Positions 1 to 8,158 of a stretch of DNA of 64,000 nt are shown one piece after another (position 1 is the first letter of the stretch; every line of letters begins with the position of its first letter). Origin of the DNA: Deltaproteobacteria bacterium (GTDB lineage Bacteria > Bdellovibrionota > UBA2394); contig JAFLCD010000005.1 in the NCBI GenBank assembly GCA_017302715.1, forward strand, positions 1 to 64,000, written 5' to 3'. The translations under genes and the position numbers were made by a program. The notes under the pieces are model-generated. The model saw nothing but the letters and a program-made list of their open reading frames with translations. It was not told the DNA's origin and did not search any database.

Positions 1-2
1 TA

Positions 3-1385
3 GAATTAGTAGATGTAAGAGAGATGGACGCCGTTGCTCTTGAACGCGATCCAAAGAAAAAAGAAGAGCTTCGCGGAAAAGCAGCGCACGCTATTCAAAG
101 ATTACTTGAAGAAGAAGCTAAGGATATCGAAGGTCGATCTGATCGAGCTCAACTTGCTAAAGATATTTTAGATGAAGTGCTTGGTCTTGGTCCGATTGAG
201 CCGCTTCTTGAAAATGGTGAGATTAGTGAAATCATGGTCAATGGTCGTGATCAGATTTTCATCGAACGAAAAGGTAAACTTGTTCTTACAGATTATCGTT
301 TTACAACGGACAAACAACTTTTAGGTTGTATCGAGCGAATTGTCAGCCCCATTGGCCGGCGTGTGGATGAAAAAACTCCGCTTTGCGATGCGCGACTTAA
401 AGATGGATCTCGTATCAATATTATTATTTCGCCGCTTTCACTTAAAGGGCCGATCATTACGATTCGAAAATTCTTTAAAGAAAAACTGACGATCAATGAT
501 CTCGTTAAATTTAATTCGCTCACTGATGAGATGGCTGACTTTATGCGTTCGGCCGTTGAAGCTCATCTTAACATTATTGTTAGCGGTGGTACTGGCACTG
601 GTAAAACAACTTTGCTGAATATGGTCGCTGGATTTATTCCTGAGACCGAGAGAATTGTAACCGTTGAAGATGCGGCGGAATTGCAACTTCCTCAAGCGCA
701 TGTCATTACGCTCGAAGCTCGACCTGCGAATTTACAAGGCGAAGGGGCTATTCATATTCGCGATCTTGTTCGAAACGCACTTCGTATGCGTCCCGATCGA
801 ATTGTGGTCGGAGAGTGCCGTGCCGGTGAAGCACTCGATATGCTTCAAGCGATGAACACGGGTCACGATGGATCGTTAACAACGATTCACTCGAATAATC
901 CGCGCGATTGTCTTCGAAGAATTGAAACTTTGGTGATGATGGCGGGATTTGATCTGCCGATTCAAGCCATTCGCGAACAAATTGCTTCTGCCGTTAATTT
1001 AATTGTGCAACTTAAACGATATAGCGATGGCTCTCGTCGCATCTCCCATATCACCGAAGTGATTGGTATTGAGGGCGACACGGTTGTCACTCAACCGATT
1101 TTTGAATTCAAACAAACCGGAGTGGACGAGCACGGAAAAGTTCGCGGACAATTTCAGCCTTCAGGTCTTATTCCAAAATTTGTCGAGACACTTAAAGCTA
1201 AAGGAATTGCAATTCCAAAAGGTTTGTTTGGTGGAGGAGCAAAGTCTTCTGGTTCGAGCGAAGTTACTCCTACAAGAGTGGCTTCAAATCCAGGGCCTTC
1301 GTCTGCTCCTAGTTCTTCGATTCCAGAGCCGAAGCCTAAGCCACAAATGCCAATTCGAAATCCTCAGGGACTTAAAAAACCATGA
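3..1385 (+). CDS. cpaF: CpaF/TadA family secretion ATPase of a Tad pilus (5' end outside window)
   Basis: Cytoplasmic hexameric ATPase that powers assembly of Tad (type IVc) pili; family GSPII_E/VirB11-like. The Walker A motif GGTGTGKTT has its lysine at about residue 194 counted from the ATG at 24. Walker B-like VGECRAGEALDML and the GHDGSLTTIHSN histidine box follow, all typical of CpaF. The C-terminal 60 residues are a Ser/Pro-rich tail. The reading frame is open back to the first base of the window with no good ribosome site before the ATG at 24, so the real start is probably upstream and this is a 5'-partial gene. The stop overlaps the start of tadB by 4 bases (ATGA), showing translational coupling. 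Confidence 0.93.
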   Translation, partial: ELVDVREMDAVALERDPKKKEELRGKAAHAIQRLLEEEAKDIEGRSDRAQLAKDILDEVLGLGPIEPLLENGEISEIMVNGRDQIFIERKGKLVLTDYRFTTDKQLLGCIERIVSPIGRRVDEKTPLCDARLKDGSRINIIISPLSLKGPIITIRKFFKEKLTINDLVKFNSLTDEMADFMRSAVEAHLNIIVSGGTGTGKTTLLNMVAGFIPETERIVTVEDAAELQLPQAHVITLEARPANLQGEGAIHIRDLVRNALRMRPDRIVVGECRAGEALDMLQAMNTGHDGSLTTIHSNNPRDCLRRIETLVMMAGFDLPIQAIREQIASAVNLIVQLKRYSDGSRRISHITEVIGIEGDTVVTQPIFEFKQTGVDEHGKVRGQFQPSGLIPKFVETLKAKGIAIPKGLFGGGAKSSGSSEVTPTRVASNPGPSSAPSSSIPEPKPKPQMPIRNPQGLKKP

Positions 1386-2272
1386 TGCTCAAAATATTCA
1401 TTTGGTCTTTGGGACTTGTGGGAACCGTCACCGTAGGGGCGGGAATTTTTTGGTTCATCTTCAATCGATATGCAGAAATTGAAGCCAGAGTTTTGCAATC
1501 GATGTCTGACTATGCTGCAGAACTTTATGATTATTTAGATAGAATGTTTTTACGTCGACCTTTAAGCCATTGCTACTTGATGATTTTGATTCCAACGATT
1601 TTATTTTCGATTGTCGGATTTGTAGGCGGACTTTATCTTGGATTTTTTCAAGCGATTATCGGTGCGGCTTTAGTGGGGGCGATGGGATACAAACTTCCTC
1701 GCTCGATTATTCGTGGCATTTTCATGCGACGAATTCAAAAATTTGATCGGCAGCTTGTCGATGCCTTGAATATGATGTCGAACGCGATCAAATCTGGACT
1801 TTCATTTATGCAAGTTGTGGCGGTGATCGAGCGCGAAATGCCCAATCCATGCTCTGAAGAATTTGGAATGGTACTTAAAGAAAATCGAGTGGGCGTAAAC
1901 TTAACCGACGCGCTGATGAATATGACGAAGCGAGTTCCTTCGGATGATCTTTTTATGATCATCAATTCAGTTGTGACACTTTCTCAGCAAGGGGGAGATT
2001 TATCTGAAGCTTTTGAAACGATTGCGATGACGATTCGCGAGCGCCAACGTGTGGCCGATAAAATTCGCACACTCGCTCAAGCTGGTATCACTCAAGCCAC
2101 CATTCTTTCTTCATTGCCTTTGGTGATGCTTGGAATTCAGTGGTTCGTTCAACCCAAATACGTCATCATTTTCTTCACCACTCCGCTTGGGCTTGGAATG
2201 TTTGTCGGTATGCTTCTCATGATCGGCACCGGCGCCTACATCATGAAGCAGATTCTCACGATCGAGATTTAA
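1382..2272 (+). CDS. tadB: TadB-like inner-membrane platform protein of Tad pilus
   Basis: Type II secretion F-domain protein, 296 aa, forming the inner-membrane platform that works with CpaF. Visible features are an N-terminal membrane helix (about residues 5-28), paired hydrophobic segments near 60-100, a central cytoplasmic F domain (DRQLVDALNMMSNAIKSG, then VTLSQQGGDLSEAF), and two C-terminal helices. The gene overlaps the cpaF stop by 4 bases. In most Tad loci a second F-domain gene (tadC) follows directly. Here the next gene is an unrelated small exported protein, so the locus ends or is split at this point. A second in-frame ATG lies 3 bases downstream. Confidence 0.9.
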   Translation: MMLKIFIWSLGLVGTVTVGAGIFWFIFNRYAEIEARVLQSMSDYAAELYDYLDRMFLRRPLSHCYLMILIPTILFSIVGFVGGLYLGFFQAIIGAALVGAMGYKLPRSIIRGIFMRRIQKFDRQLVDALNMMSNAIKSGLSFMQVVAVIEREMPNPCSEEFGMVLKENRVGVNLTDALMNMTKRVPSDDLFMIINSVVTLSQQGGDLSEAFETIAMTIRERQRVADKIRTLAQAGITQATILSSLPLVMLGIQWFVQPKYVIIFFTTPLGLGMFVGMLLMIGTGAYIMKQILTIEI

Positions 2273-2289
2273 GTTTTGGCGGCTATTCC

Positions 2290-2307
2290 TGCGGACTTGA
2301 TGTCCCA
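2290..2307 (+). promoter_or_regulatory. Putative enhancer-binding site upstream of the sigma-54 gene at 2488
   Basis: Contains the 9-mer GATGTCCCA (2299-2307). The same 9-mer is found upstream of two other sigma-54 candidate promoters at 37246-37254 and 56097-56105. The 18-bp stretch matches the 37237-37254 site at 14 of 18 positions by eye. It lies 92 bp before the -24 element. The function is inferred from recurrence and position only. Confidence 0.3.
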
Positions 2308-2399
2308 TTTTATGAAAGTTTTTCAGATGGGGACGGAGCAAGCCTAAAAAAACATCAATCTTTTCAATGTGTTAACCAAAGCCCCCACCACCCTGGGGT

Positions 2400-2415
2400 T
2401 GGCATCAAATATGCA
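2400..2415 (+). promoter_or_regulatory. Candidate sigma-54 (-24/-12) promoter
   Basis: TGGCATCAAATATGCA keeps the invariant GG and GC with the exact 10-base interval of sigma-54 promoters (consensus TGGCAYGRNNNTTGCW). It deviates at two less critical positions. The predicted start is near 2426, giving a leader of about 60 bases before the ATG at 2488, which has an AGGAA ribosome site. The rest of the 2273-2487 gap shows no convincing gene. Confidence 0.4.
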
Positions 2416-2487
2416 TACTTAGGTGGTGTGACACTGGATCGGTGGCACGAGGTATTTATTAGAATTTTATGAAAGGAACACATACGT

Positions 2488-2691
2488 ATGAAAATCTTAG
2501 CAGTTCTCAGTTTAGTTCTCAGTTTCTCTGGCGCAGCTGTTTTTGCTGACGAATGCCAACCTGGTTCACAAGCTTCAGCTTCTCAACAAGAAGTTTCTAA
2601 GCCTGCTGAAAAAGGTAGCACCGGCAATAACGCAGACTTGTTGACGACCACTTCAACAGTTGGCGCTCCTACTGATTCCAATCTTCCTTAA
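2488..2691 (+). CDS. Small Sec-exported protein of unknown function (67 aa)
   Basis: Not recognised as a known family. The first 20 residues form a clear signal peptide (MKILAVLSLVLSFSGAAVFA, cleavage likely before DECQ), leaving a mature peptide of about 47 residues rich in Ser, Thr, Gln and Pro with one cysteine. The low-complexity composition suggests an extended or disordered exported peptide. The start is supported by AGGAA about 12 bases upstream. It stands alone, ends at a strong terminator, and is preceded by a candidate sigma-54 promoter that resembles those of other exported proteins in the window. Confidence 0.7.
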   Translation: MKILAVLSLVLSFSGAAVFADECQPGSQASASQQEVSKPAEKGSTGNNADLLTTTSTVGAPTDSNLP

Positions 2692-2718
2692 TTAGGCAGA
2701 TACAAATTTAAATTTGAT

Positions 2719-2755
2719 TAAAAAAGCTTCGATAAACTCGAGGCTTTTTTATTTT
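2719..2755. terminator. Bidirectional intrinsic terminator
   Basis: Hairpin with arms AAGCTTCGA and TCGAGGCTT around a 5-base loop, flanked by an A-run on the left and a T-run on the right. It can therefore stop transcription both from the small exported gene on the plus strand and from the hydrolase gene converging on the minus strand, whose stop codon lies within the T-run. Confidence 0.8.
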
Positions 2756-3588
2756 GTGCGTCTTTTCGAAAGATCTATAATTTTTCTATCGTCATTTAAA
2801 AATTTCAAAGCTGTCTCAAACACCCGCGCATCCATAATCAATCCCGCGTGACCGACTGGGATCACCTCATTGATTCCACCGTGAATGTAGCAAGATTTAG
2901 GAGGACAAATCGTATCGTATTTAGCAGCGATCGAAATAATTTCAGTCTCATGCGCTTCTTCAGGATCTTCCTGCAGGCTCGTTAAAAATTGAGAGCCTGG
3001 AAGCATCTGCCAAACCGCCTTTGAAATTAAGCCAAATGGAAATAATCCAACCAAAGAAGACCAGGTTCCTTCGAAAGGTGCACCGAGCGTAATTAATTTT
3101 CTCACCATTCGATGCCCGCCTAAACGTTTCACATAATAAAGTCCGATGAGTCCACCCATGCTATGACCGACGATATCAATTTTTTCGAATTCTCTACCCT
3201 GATCTTGATAAAATTTTTCAAGGATGCGCTCGATTTTATAATTCAAATGTTGAGAAGACCTTCGAATATCTTTGATATTAAAAAATCCAAGGTCGATCGA
3301 AATTACTTCTCTTTCATTTTGTCTCAAAAAATCTTCGAGCGGTTTTAAAACACCTCGACTGCTCATAAAGCCCTGAAGCAAAATCACGGGCGGATGTTTT
3401 GATTTTCCCGACTCAAATTTTTTTTTGATTCGATTGCCTGAAAGGTTGTGTCGCCAGTAGTGCAAAGAATTGAGGGCGTCAAAACTCAAATCTTTCGCCA
3501 TCGCGAGTAAATTTGCAGATAAACTTTTTTTATCGGAATCATCCCTCATTCCTTCTTCTATTGTACGGCCAACAAGAAGCCGCATCAA
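2749..3588 (-). CDS. Alpha/beta hydrolase, lipase/esterase-like
   Basis: 279-aa alpha/beta-hydrolase. The oxyanion segment VILLQGFMSSR is near residue 70, the nucleophile elbow GHSMGG gives Ser143, a probable acid Asp sits in AAKYDTICPP, and a probable catalytic His in VGHAGLI. This order matches triacylglycerol lipase or PGAP1-type hydrolases. The substrate cannot be read from the sequence. There is no clear signal peptide, so it is probably cytoplasmic or membrane-associated. Start choice is uncertain: Met1, Met2 or Met14 are possible. It converges on the small exported gene and shares its terminator. Confidence 0.82.
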   Translation of the reverse strand: MMRLLVGRTIEEGMRDDSDKKSLSANLLAMAKDLSFDALNSLHYWRHNLSGNRIKKKFESGKSKHPPVILLQGFMSSRGVLKPLEDFLRQNEREVISIDLGFFNIKDIRRSSQHLNYKIERILEKFYQDQGREFEKIDIVGHSMGGLIGLYYVKRLGGHRMVRKLITLGAPFEGTWSSLVGLFPFGLISKAVWQMLPGSQFLTSLQEDPEEAHETEIISIAAKYDTICPPKSCYIHGGINEVIPVGHAGLIMDARVFETALKFLNDDRKIIDLSKRRTK

Positions 3589-3627
3589 TCAGAAGTCGAA
3601 AACTTGATTTTAAATGTATTACGAATG

Positions 3628-4833
3628 CTATTTGGCTGGGGAACTTCGGCCAGGAGTATTTCCGCCGAATGCCTTTTTGGGTTCTGGTTTCGTCGCCGGA
3701 GCTTCCTCGACTTTGTGAGATTTGATTTGCTCAAAAGCATCCCAATTGGTGTCGCTCGTGGATGAAACTCCTGAAGCTCGAAGAGCAAAATCATCTGGAT
3801 TAGAAGATTGTCTCATCGCTTCATCAAAAGAAATCAAACCCTGATTAAGAAGCGCCATCAGCGATTGATCAAAAGTTTGCATTCCATAAGAAACATAACC
3901 TTCGGCAATGGCGGCAGGAATTTCTTTGGTGCGATCTGGATTTTCAATAAGTTCGCGAATGCGCGCGTTGTTAATTAAAACTTCGAGCGCAGGAACTCGA
4001 CCTTGCTCATCTTTTCTTGGAACAAGTCGTTGAGAAACAATAGCTCGAATAATACTGCCAAGTTGCAAACGAATTTGTTTTTGCTGATAAGGTGGAAACA
4101 CAGAAACGATTCGGTTGATCGTTTCACCAGCATCTAAAGTATGCAAAGTACTTAACACAAGATGTCCAGTTTCTGCAGCAGCGAGAGCTGTTTCGATTGT
4201 TTCAGCGTCTCGCATTTCGCCTACTAAAATAACATCGGGATCTTGTCGAAGCGAAGCTCTTAGCGCGAGGTGAAAGCCAACTGTGTCGACGCCCACTTCT
4301 CTCTGATTGATGATAGATTTTTTATCTTTAATTAAATATTCGATCGGCTCTTCAATCGTAACAATATGGCTCGCTCGATTCTCATTTATATAGTCGACCA
4401 TGGCAGCAAGTGTTGTCGACTTTCCGCTTCCAGTTGTTCCTGTAACAAGAACGAGTCCACGCTCATTCATTGCGATTTTTTCTAAGATCGGTGGAAGAGC
4501 AAGATCATTAAACGCGCGCACTTTAAATGGAATAACTCGTAAACACATTCCAACTGTTCCGCGTTGTTGAAAAATATTAACGCGAAATCTTCCAAGGCCC
4601 GGCACTCCGTAAGCAAGATCGATTTCATTGAAGTCTTGAAATTTAATTCTCTGTTGAGGAGTCATCATATCGAACGCGATGCGATTAATTTCCTCAGGCG
4701 GAAGTCTTTGTGCGTTGTTGAGTGGCACAAGTGCTCCATCAATTCTAAAAGTAGGAGGCAGTCCCGCTTTCAAATGAATATCTGAAGCAGAAGCTTTGAT
4801 TGCAATTTTGAGAATGTCGTTTAGTTCCACCAA
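3628..4833 (-). CDS. pilT: PilT-type twitching motility retraction ATPase
   Basis: Hexameric ATPase that retracts type IV pili from the cytoplasmic face. The family hallmark SDIHLKAGLPPTFRIDG near the N-terminus, Walker A TGTTGSGKST (Lys138), the Asp box, Walker B LVGEMRDAETIETALAAAETGHLV and STLHT box are all present. About 40 C-terminal residues beyond the usual PilT end are Pro/Lys/Gly-rich. There is no ATG at the start: the frame opens with TTG (4833) followed directly by GTG (4830), and neither has a good ribosome site. No pilB or pilC is nearby, so pilT stands alone here. Confidence 0.93.
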   Translation of the reverse strand: MVELNDILKIAIKASASDIHLKAGLPPTFRIDGALVPLNNAQRLPPEEINRIAFDMMTPQQRIKFQDFNEIDLAYGVPGLGRFRVNIFQQRGTVGMCLRVIPFKVRAFNDLALPPILEKIAMNERGLVLVTGTTGSGKSTTLAAMVDYINENRASHIVTIEEPIEYLIKDKKSIINQREVGVDTVGFHLALRASLRQDPDVILVGEMRDAETIETALAAAETGHLVLSTLHTLDAGETINRIVSVFPPYQQKQIRLQLGSIIRAIVSQRLVPRKDEQGRVPALEVLINNARIRELIENPDRTKEIPAAIAEGYVSYGMQTFDQSLMALLNQGLISFDEAMRQSSNPDDFALRASGVSSTSDTNWDAFEQIKSHKVEEAPATKPEPKKAFGGNTPGRSSPAK

Positions 4834-4988
4834 CTAAAGTGTAGCAAGGTTTTTAGAGATGGTGCGGCGAGGCGTAAGCGTTCTATGCAAAAATTTCACA
4901 GCGTCGCGAAATCTTCTTGGGCGTCGCATAAATTTCAAAATTTTTGGTGCTTCGCTGAGTATTCTCAAGACTGATACACTTAATATAT

Positions 4989-7403
4989 ATGTCGAATGAT
5001 AATGAGAGCCTAACAATCCCTGATGTACTTCCACTTTTACCAGTTAGAGACGTAGTTATTTTTCCTTACATGATTTTGCCACTTTTTGTAGGCAGAACTT
5101 CGTCGATCAATGCTGTGAACGAAGCTCTCAATAAAGATCGTTTAATGTTTCTCGCTTCTCAACAAGATATGGATCAAGAAAATCCATCTCCTAATTCGAT
5201 CAACCGCGTAGGTTGCGTGGCCATGATCATGCGAATGAACAAGCTCCCTGAAGATGGAAAAATAAAAATTCTTGTTCAAGGATTGTGCAAAGCTGAGATC
5301 ACCGAATTTGTTCAAGACTCTCCTAATTACGTAGTCAAAATTAAGAAACTTGTAGAACCAAGTTGGGAAGAGCGAGCACTCGAAGCCGAAGCTCTTGTTC
5401 GCAATGTAAAAGCCATGCTCGAAAAAGTTATTTCAATGGGCAAAGTTTTATCGCCAGATATTTTGGTCGTGCTCGATGAAATTCAAGAGCCAGGGCGATT
5501 GGCAGATTTGGTAGCCAGCAATCTCGGACTCAAGGTCGATGAGAGCCAAAAAATTCTTGAAGTCGTCGATCCAATACATAGACTTCGTAAAGTAAACGAA
5601 GCTCTCACTCGTGAAGTTGAAGTTCTCGAGATGCAGCAAAAAATTCAATCTCAAGCTAAAGATGAGATGAGCAAAAGCCAAAAAGAATATTTCTTGCGCG
5701 AACAAATGCGCGCGATTCGAAATGAACTTGGCGATGCTGATTCAAAAACGGAAGAAGTCGAAGAGCTTCGAGCTAAAATCAATAATGCAAAGATGACCGA
5801 AGATGCTCATCGCGAATCTCTCAAGCAACTTAAACGCCTTGAGAATATGCATGCTGATTCTGCAGAAGCTTCTATCATTCGAACTTATTTAGATTGGATG
5901 ATCGATCTTCCTTGGAACAAAGCAAGTGCCGACACTCTCGATCTTAAAACTGCAAAAAATATTTTAGATGAAGATCATTTTGATCTCGAAAAAATCAAAG
6001 ACAGAATTTTAGATCACCTTGGTGTTTGTAAATTAAAGAAAACTTTACGCGGCCCCATTCTTTGTTTCGTCGGACCTCCCGGGGTTGGAAAAACTTCTCT
6101 TGGTAAGAGCATCGCTCGAACCATGGGCAGAAAATTTGTTCGCATGAGTCTTGGTGGTATCAAAGATGAATCAGAAATTCGCGGTCATCGCCGAACTTAC
6201 GTTGGCGCGATGCCAGGAAGAATTGTTCAAAGCTTGAGATCTACTCAAACAAATAATCCCGTTATCATGCTCGATGAAATTGATAAACTCGGAATGGATT
6301 ATCGCGGAGATCCCGCTTCCGCACTTTTAGAAGTTCTAGATCCTGAGCAAAATAATTCTTTCAGAGATCATTACATCAATTTGCCTATCGATTTGAGCAA
6401 TGTGTTTTTTATTTGTACGGCGAATATGATGGATACGATTCCTGGTCCACTACGTGATCGTATGGAAGTGATTTCACTTTCTGGCTATACGATGGAAGAT
6501 AAATTGCAGATCGCTAAACGCTATTTGCTTCCTAAACAAATTAAAGAAAATGGTTTGGAAGAAAACGATGTAACGATTTCGGATGCAACCATTCGCCAAG
6601 TGATTCAAGGCTATACTCGCGAAGCTGGTTTAAGAAGTTTCGAAAGAGAAATCGCCGCACTTTGCAGAAAAGTAGCGCGCGCTAAAGCTGATGAAGGCGC
6701 AGAATTTAAACCACGATCGATTACTCCAAAAATGGTTCAGCAATTTTTAGGCCCTATAAAATATTTACAAGAACCACCTCGCGATCGATCTGAGGTTGGA
6801 GTTGCCACGGGACTCGCTTGGACAAGTGTGGGCGGTGAAACGCTTACTCTTGAATCTTCACTCGTTGAAGGTAAGGGTGCCATCGAACTTACCGGACAAC
6901 TTGGTGATGTAATGAAAGAGTCCGCTCGCGCTGCACTTTCATACGTAAAGGGTCGCTCACTTGAACTCGGTCTCAACAAAAATTTCTTTGCTGAACATGA
7001 TTTGCATTTGCATATTCCAGCTGGAGCCATTCCAAAAGATGGTCCATCTGCAGGTATTACGATCGCAACAACGCTTATTTCTTTGCTCACTGGAATTCCA
7101 GTGAATCGAGATGTCGCAATGACGGGTGAAGTAACCCTGTTAGGAAAAGTTTTGCCAATCGGTGGAGTAAAAGAAAAAGTCCTGGCTGCGGTAAGACAGG
7201 AAGTTTTTCATGTGATCATGCCGAAGGCGAATGAAAAAGATCTCCATGATTTGCCGAAGCATATTCGGTCGAAGATGGATTTTACTTTTGTGGAAACGAT
7301 GGATGAAGTTTTGGCAGCTGCACTGATTCGCAAACTGCCTGAATTTCCAGAGTCAAAGCGAATGCGCCGAAAGCCAGCGCAACCGCCTTCTGCAGTTCAG
7401 TAA
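4989..7403 (+). CDS. lon: ATP-dependent Lon protease (first of two)
   Basis: 804-aa LonA-type protease, which unfolds and degrades misfolded or regulatory proteins in the cytoplasm. It has an N-terminal substrate-binding LON domain (about 10-205), a coiled-coil region, an AAA+ module with Walker A GPPGVGKTS (Lys368), and a proteolytic domain with the Ser687-Lys730 dyad (DGPSAGIT and GGVKEK, spaced 43 residues as in E. coli Lon). No ribosome site precedes the ATG. A possible -10 box TACACT ends 8 bases before it, so the mRNA may be leaderless. A second lon lies at 28496-30916. Confidence 0.96.
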   Translation: MSNDNESLTIPDVLPLLPVRDVVIFPYMILPLFVGRTSSINAVNEALNKDRLMFLASQQDMDQENPSPNSINRVGCVAMIMRMNKLPEDGKIKILVQGLCKAEITEFVQDSPNYVVKIKKLVEPSWEERALEAEALVRNVKAMLEKVISMGKVLSPDILVVLDEIQEPGRLADLVASNLGLKVDESQKILEVVDPIHRLRKVNEALTREVEVLEMQQKIQSQAKDEMSKSQKEYFLREQMRAIRNELGDADSKTEEVEELRAKINNAKMTEDAHRESLKQLKRLENMHADSAEASIIRTYLDWMIDLPWNKASADTLDLKTAKNILDEDHFDLEKIKDRILDHLGVCKLKKTLRGPILCFVGPPGVGKTSLGKSIARTMGRKFVRMSLGGIKDESEIRGHRRTYVGAMPGRIVQSLRSTQTNNPVIMLDEIDKLGMDYRGDPASALLEVLDPEQNNSFRDHYINLPIDLSNVFFICTANMMDTIPGPLRDRMEVISLSGYTMEDKLQIAKRYLLPKQIKENGLEENDVTISDATIRQVIQGYTREAGLRSFEREIAALCRKVARAKADEGAEFKPRSITPKMVQQFLGPIKYLQEPPRDRSEVGVATGLAWTSVGGETLTLESSLVEGKGAIELTGQLGDVMKESARAALSYVKGRSLELGLNKNFFAEHDLHLHIPAGAIPKDGPSAGITIATTLISLLTGIPVNRDVAMTGEVTLLGKVLPIGGVKEKVLAAVRQEVFHVIMPKANEKDLHDLPKHIRSKMDFTFVETMDEVLAAALIRKLPEFPESKRMRRKPAQPPSAVQ

Positions 7404-7488
7404 CTTAGTTTTGCAAGCGCAGGCACACTTGCATCGAAATTTCAAAATTCAGCCTTAGCAAAGTTGCACAAATATTGAGTTTGTGTTT

Positions 7489-7515
7489 AAAAGGGGCCCT
7501 TCGTGGACCTTTTTT
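7489..7515 (+). terminator. Intrinsic terminator or attenuator
   Basis: GC-rich hairpin (AAAAGGGGCCC, TTCG loop, GGACC) followed by six T. It lies 85 bases after lon1 and 24 bases before the next start codon, so it may end lon1 transcription or attenuate the downstream exported gene. Confidence 0.6.
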
Positions 7516-7538
7516 AACAATGTTTTAAGGAGTTTTTA

Positions 7539-8069
7539 ATGAAATACCTCTTATCTGTTTTTTTAACATTCGGGCTTTTAACAAACGCCAGTTTCGCCGC
7601 CAAATCGGCTGGCACCGAGAAAGCTGTCGCCGTCATTTCTGATGATGAGCTTAGCACCTATGAGTCGCATGCCGAGTGGCTTCAAGCCGTGGTAATTGCT
7701 GGTCAAACTGCTGAGGCTTATAAAAATGACTGCGCCTACTCAGAAGCTGTTTTGGGATTGGCTTCTGGAATCACAAAACAAGATCTTCAAGGTGCGCCAA
7801 AAGCTTTAAGTCTTTCGCAACCTGCTTTGGCAGAAAAAATTAATACTTTAGTCGGACAAATTAAGGCCAATATCCAAGTCGCCCAAACCATCGCAGAATA
7901 TAGCGACTGCGGTAACTCTGGCGGCGGAACTACTAAGAATGGAAAATGCTGCAAAACATCTGGTAGTGCGGATGAATCCGATCGTTGTAACTCTAAAGCC
8001 AGCTCTGACTGTAAATTGGTCGGTCGCGGGACCGTCAAGCAATGTTCGGCCACTTCTGACGATTGTTAA
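7539..8069 (+). CDS. Sec-exported cysteine-rich protein of unknown function (176 aa)
   Basis: Not recognised. A signal peptide of about 20 residues (MKYLLSVFLTFGLLTNASFA) is followed by an Ala/Glu-rich helical middle and a C-terminal third rich in Cys, Ser, Gly, Lys and Asp. The mature protein has eight cysteines, seven of them in the last 55 residues (including KCCK, DRC, DC, QC and a terminal DDC). This suggests a disulfide-stabilised domain in the periplasm or outside. The start has a strong ribosome site (TAAGGAG, 7 bases before ATG). A strong terminator follows, so it is probably monocistronic. Confidence 0.75.
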   Translation: MKYLLSVFLTFGLLTNASFAAKSAGTEKAVAVISDDELSTYESHAEWLQAVVIAGQTAEAYKNDCAYSEAVLGLASGITKQDLQGAPKALSLSQPALAEKINTLVGQIKANIQVAQTIAEYSDCGNSGGGTTKNGKCCKTSGSADESDRCNSKASSDCKLVGRGTVKQCSATSDDC

Positions 8070-8131
8070 TTTGAATTCTCAAGATAATCCGCTATTTGGA
8101 CGTATCTTGAAAATCTAAGTATTTATGCTAA

Positions 8132-8158
8132 GAAAGCCCCTTAATCGGGGCTTTTTTT
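8132..8158 (+). terminator. Strong intrinsic terminator
   Basis: Perfect stem AAAGCCCC/GGGGCTTT with a short loop and a run of seven T. It ends transcription of the cysteine-rich protein gene. The following gene's first ATG abuts the T-run. Confidence 0.88.

Noticed and set aside
2443-2458. TGGCACG that looks like a -24 element
   Set aside because: The -12 position lacks GC (ATTTA), so the TGGCATCAAATATGCA match at 2400 is preferred.
4834-5034. Minus-strand 66-aa frame between pilT and lon1
   Set aside because: It overlaps the lon1 start region and has no signal, domain or ribosome site.
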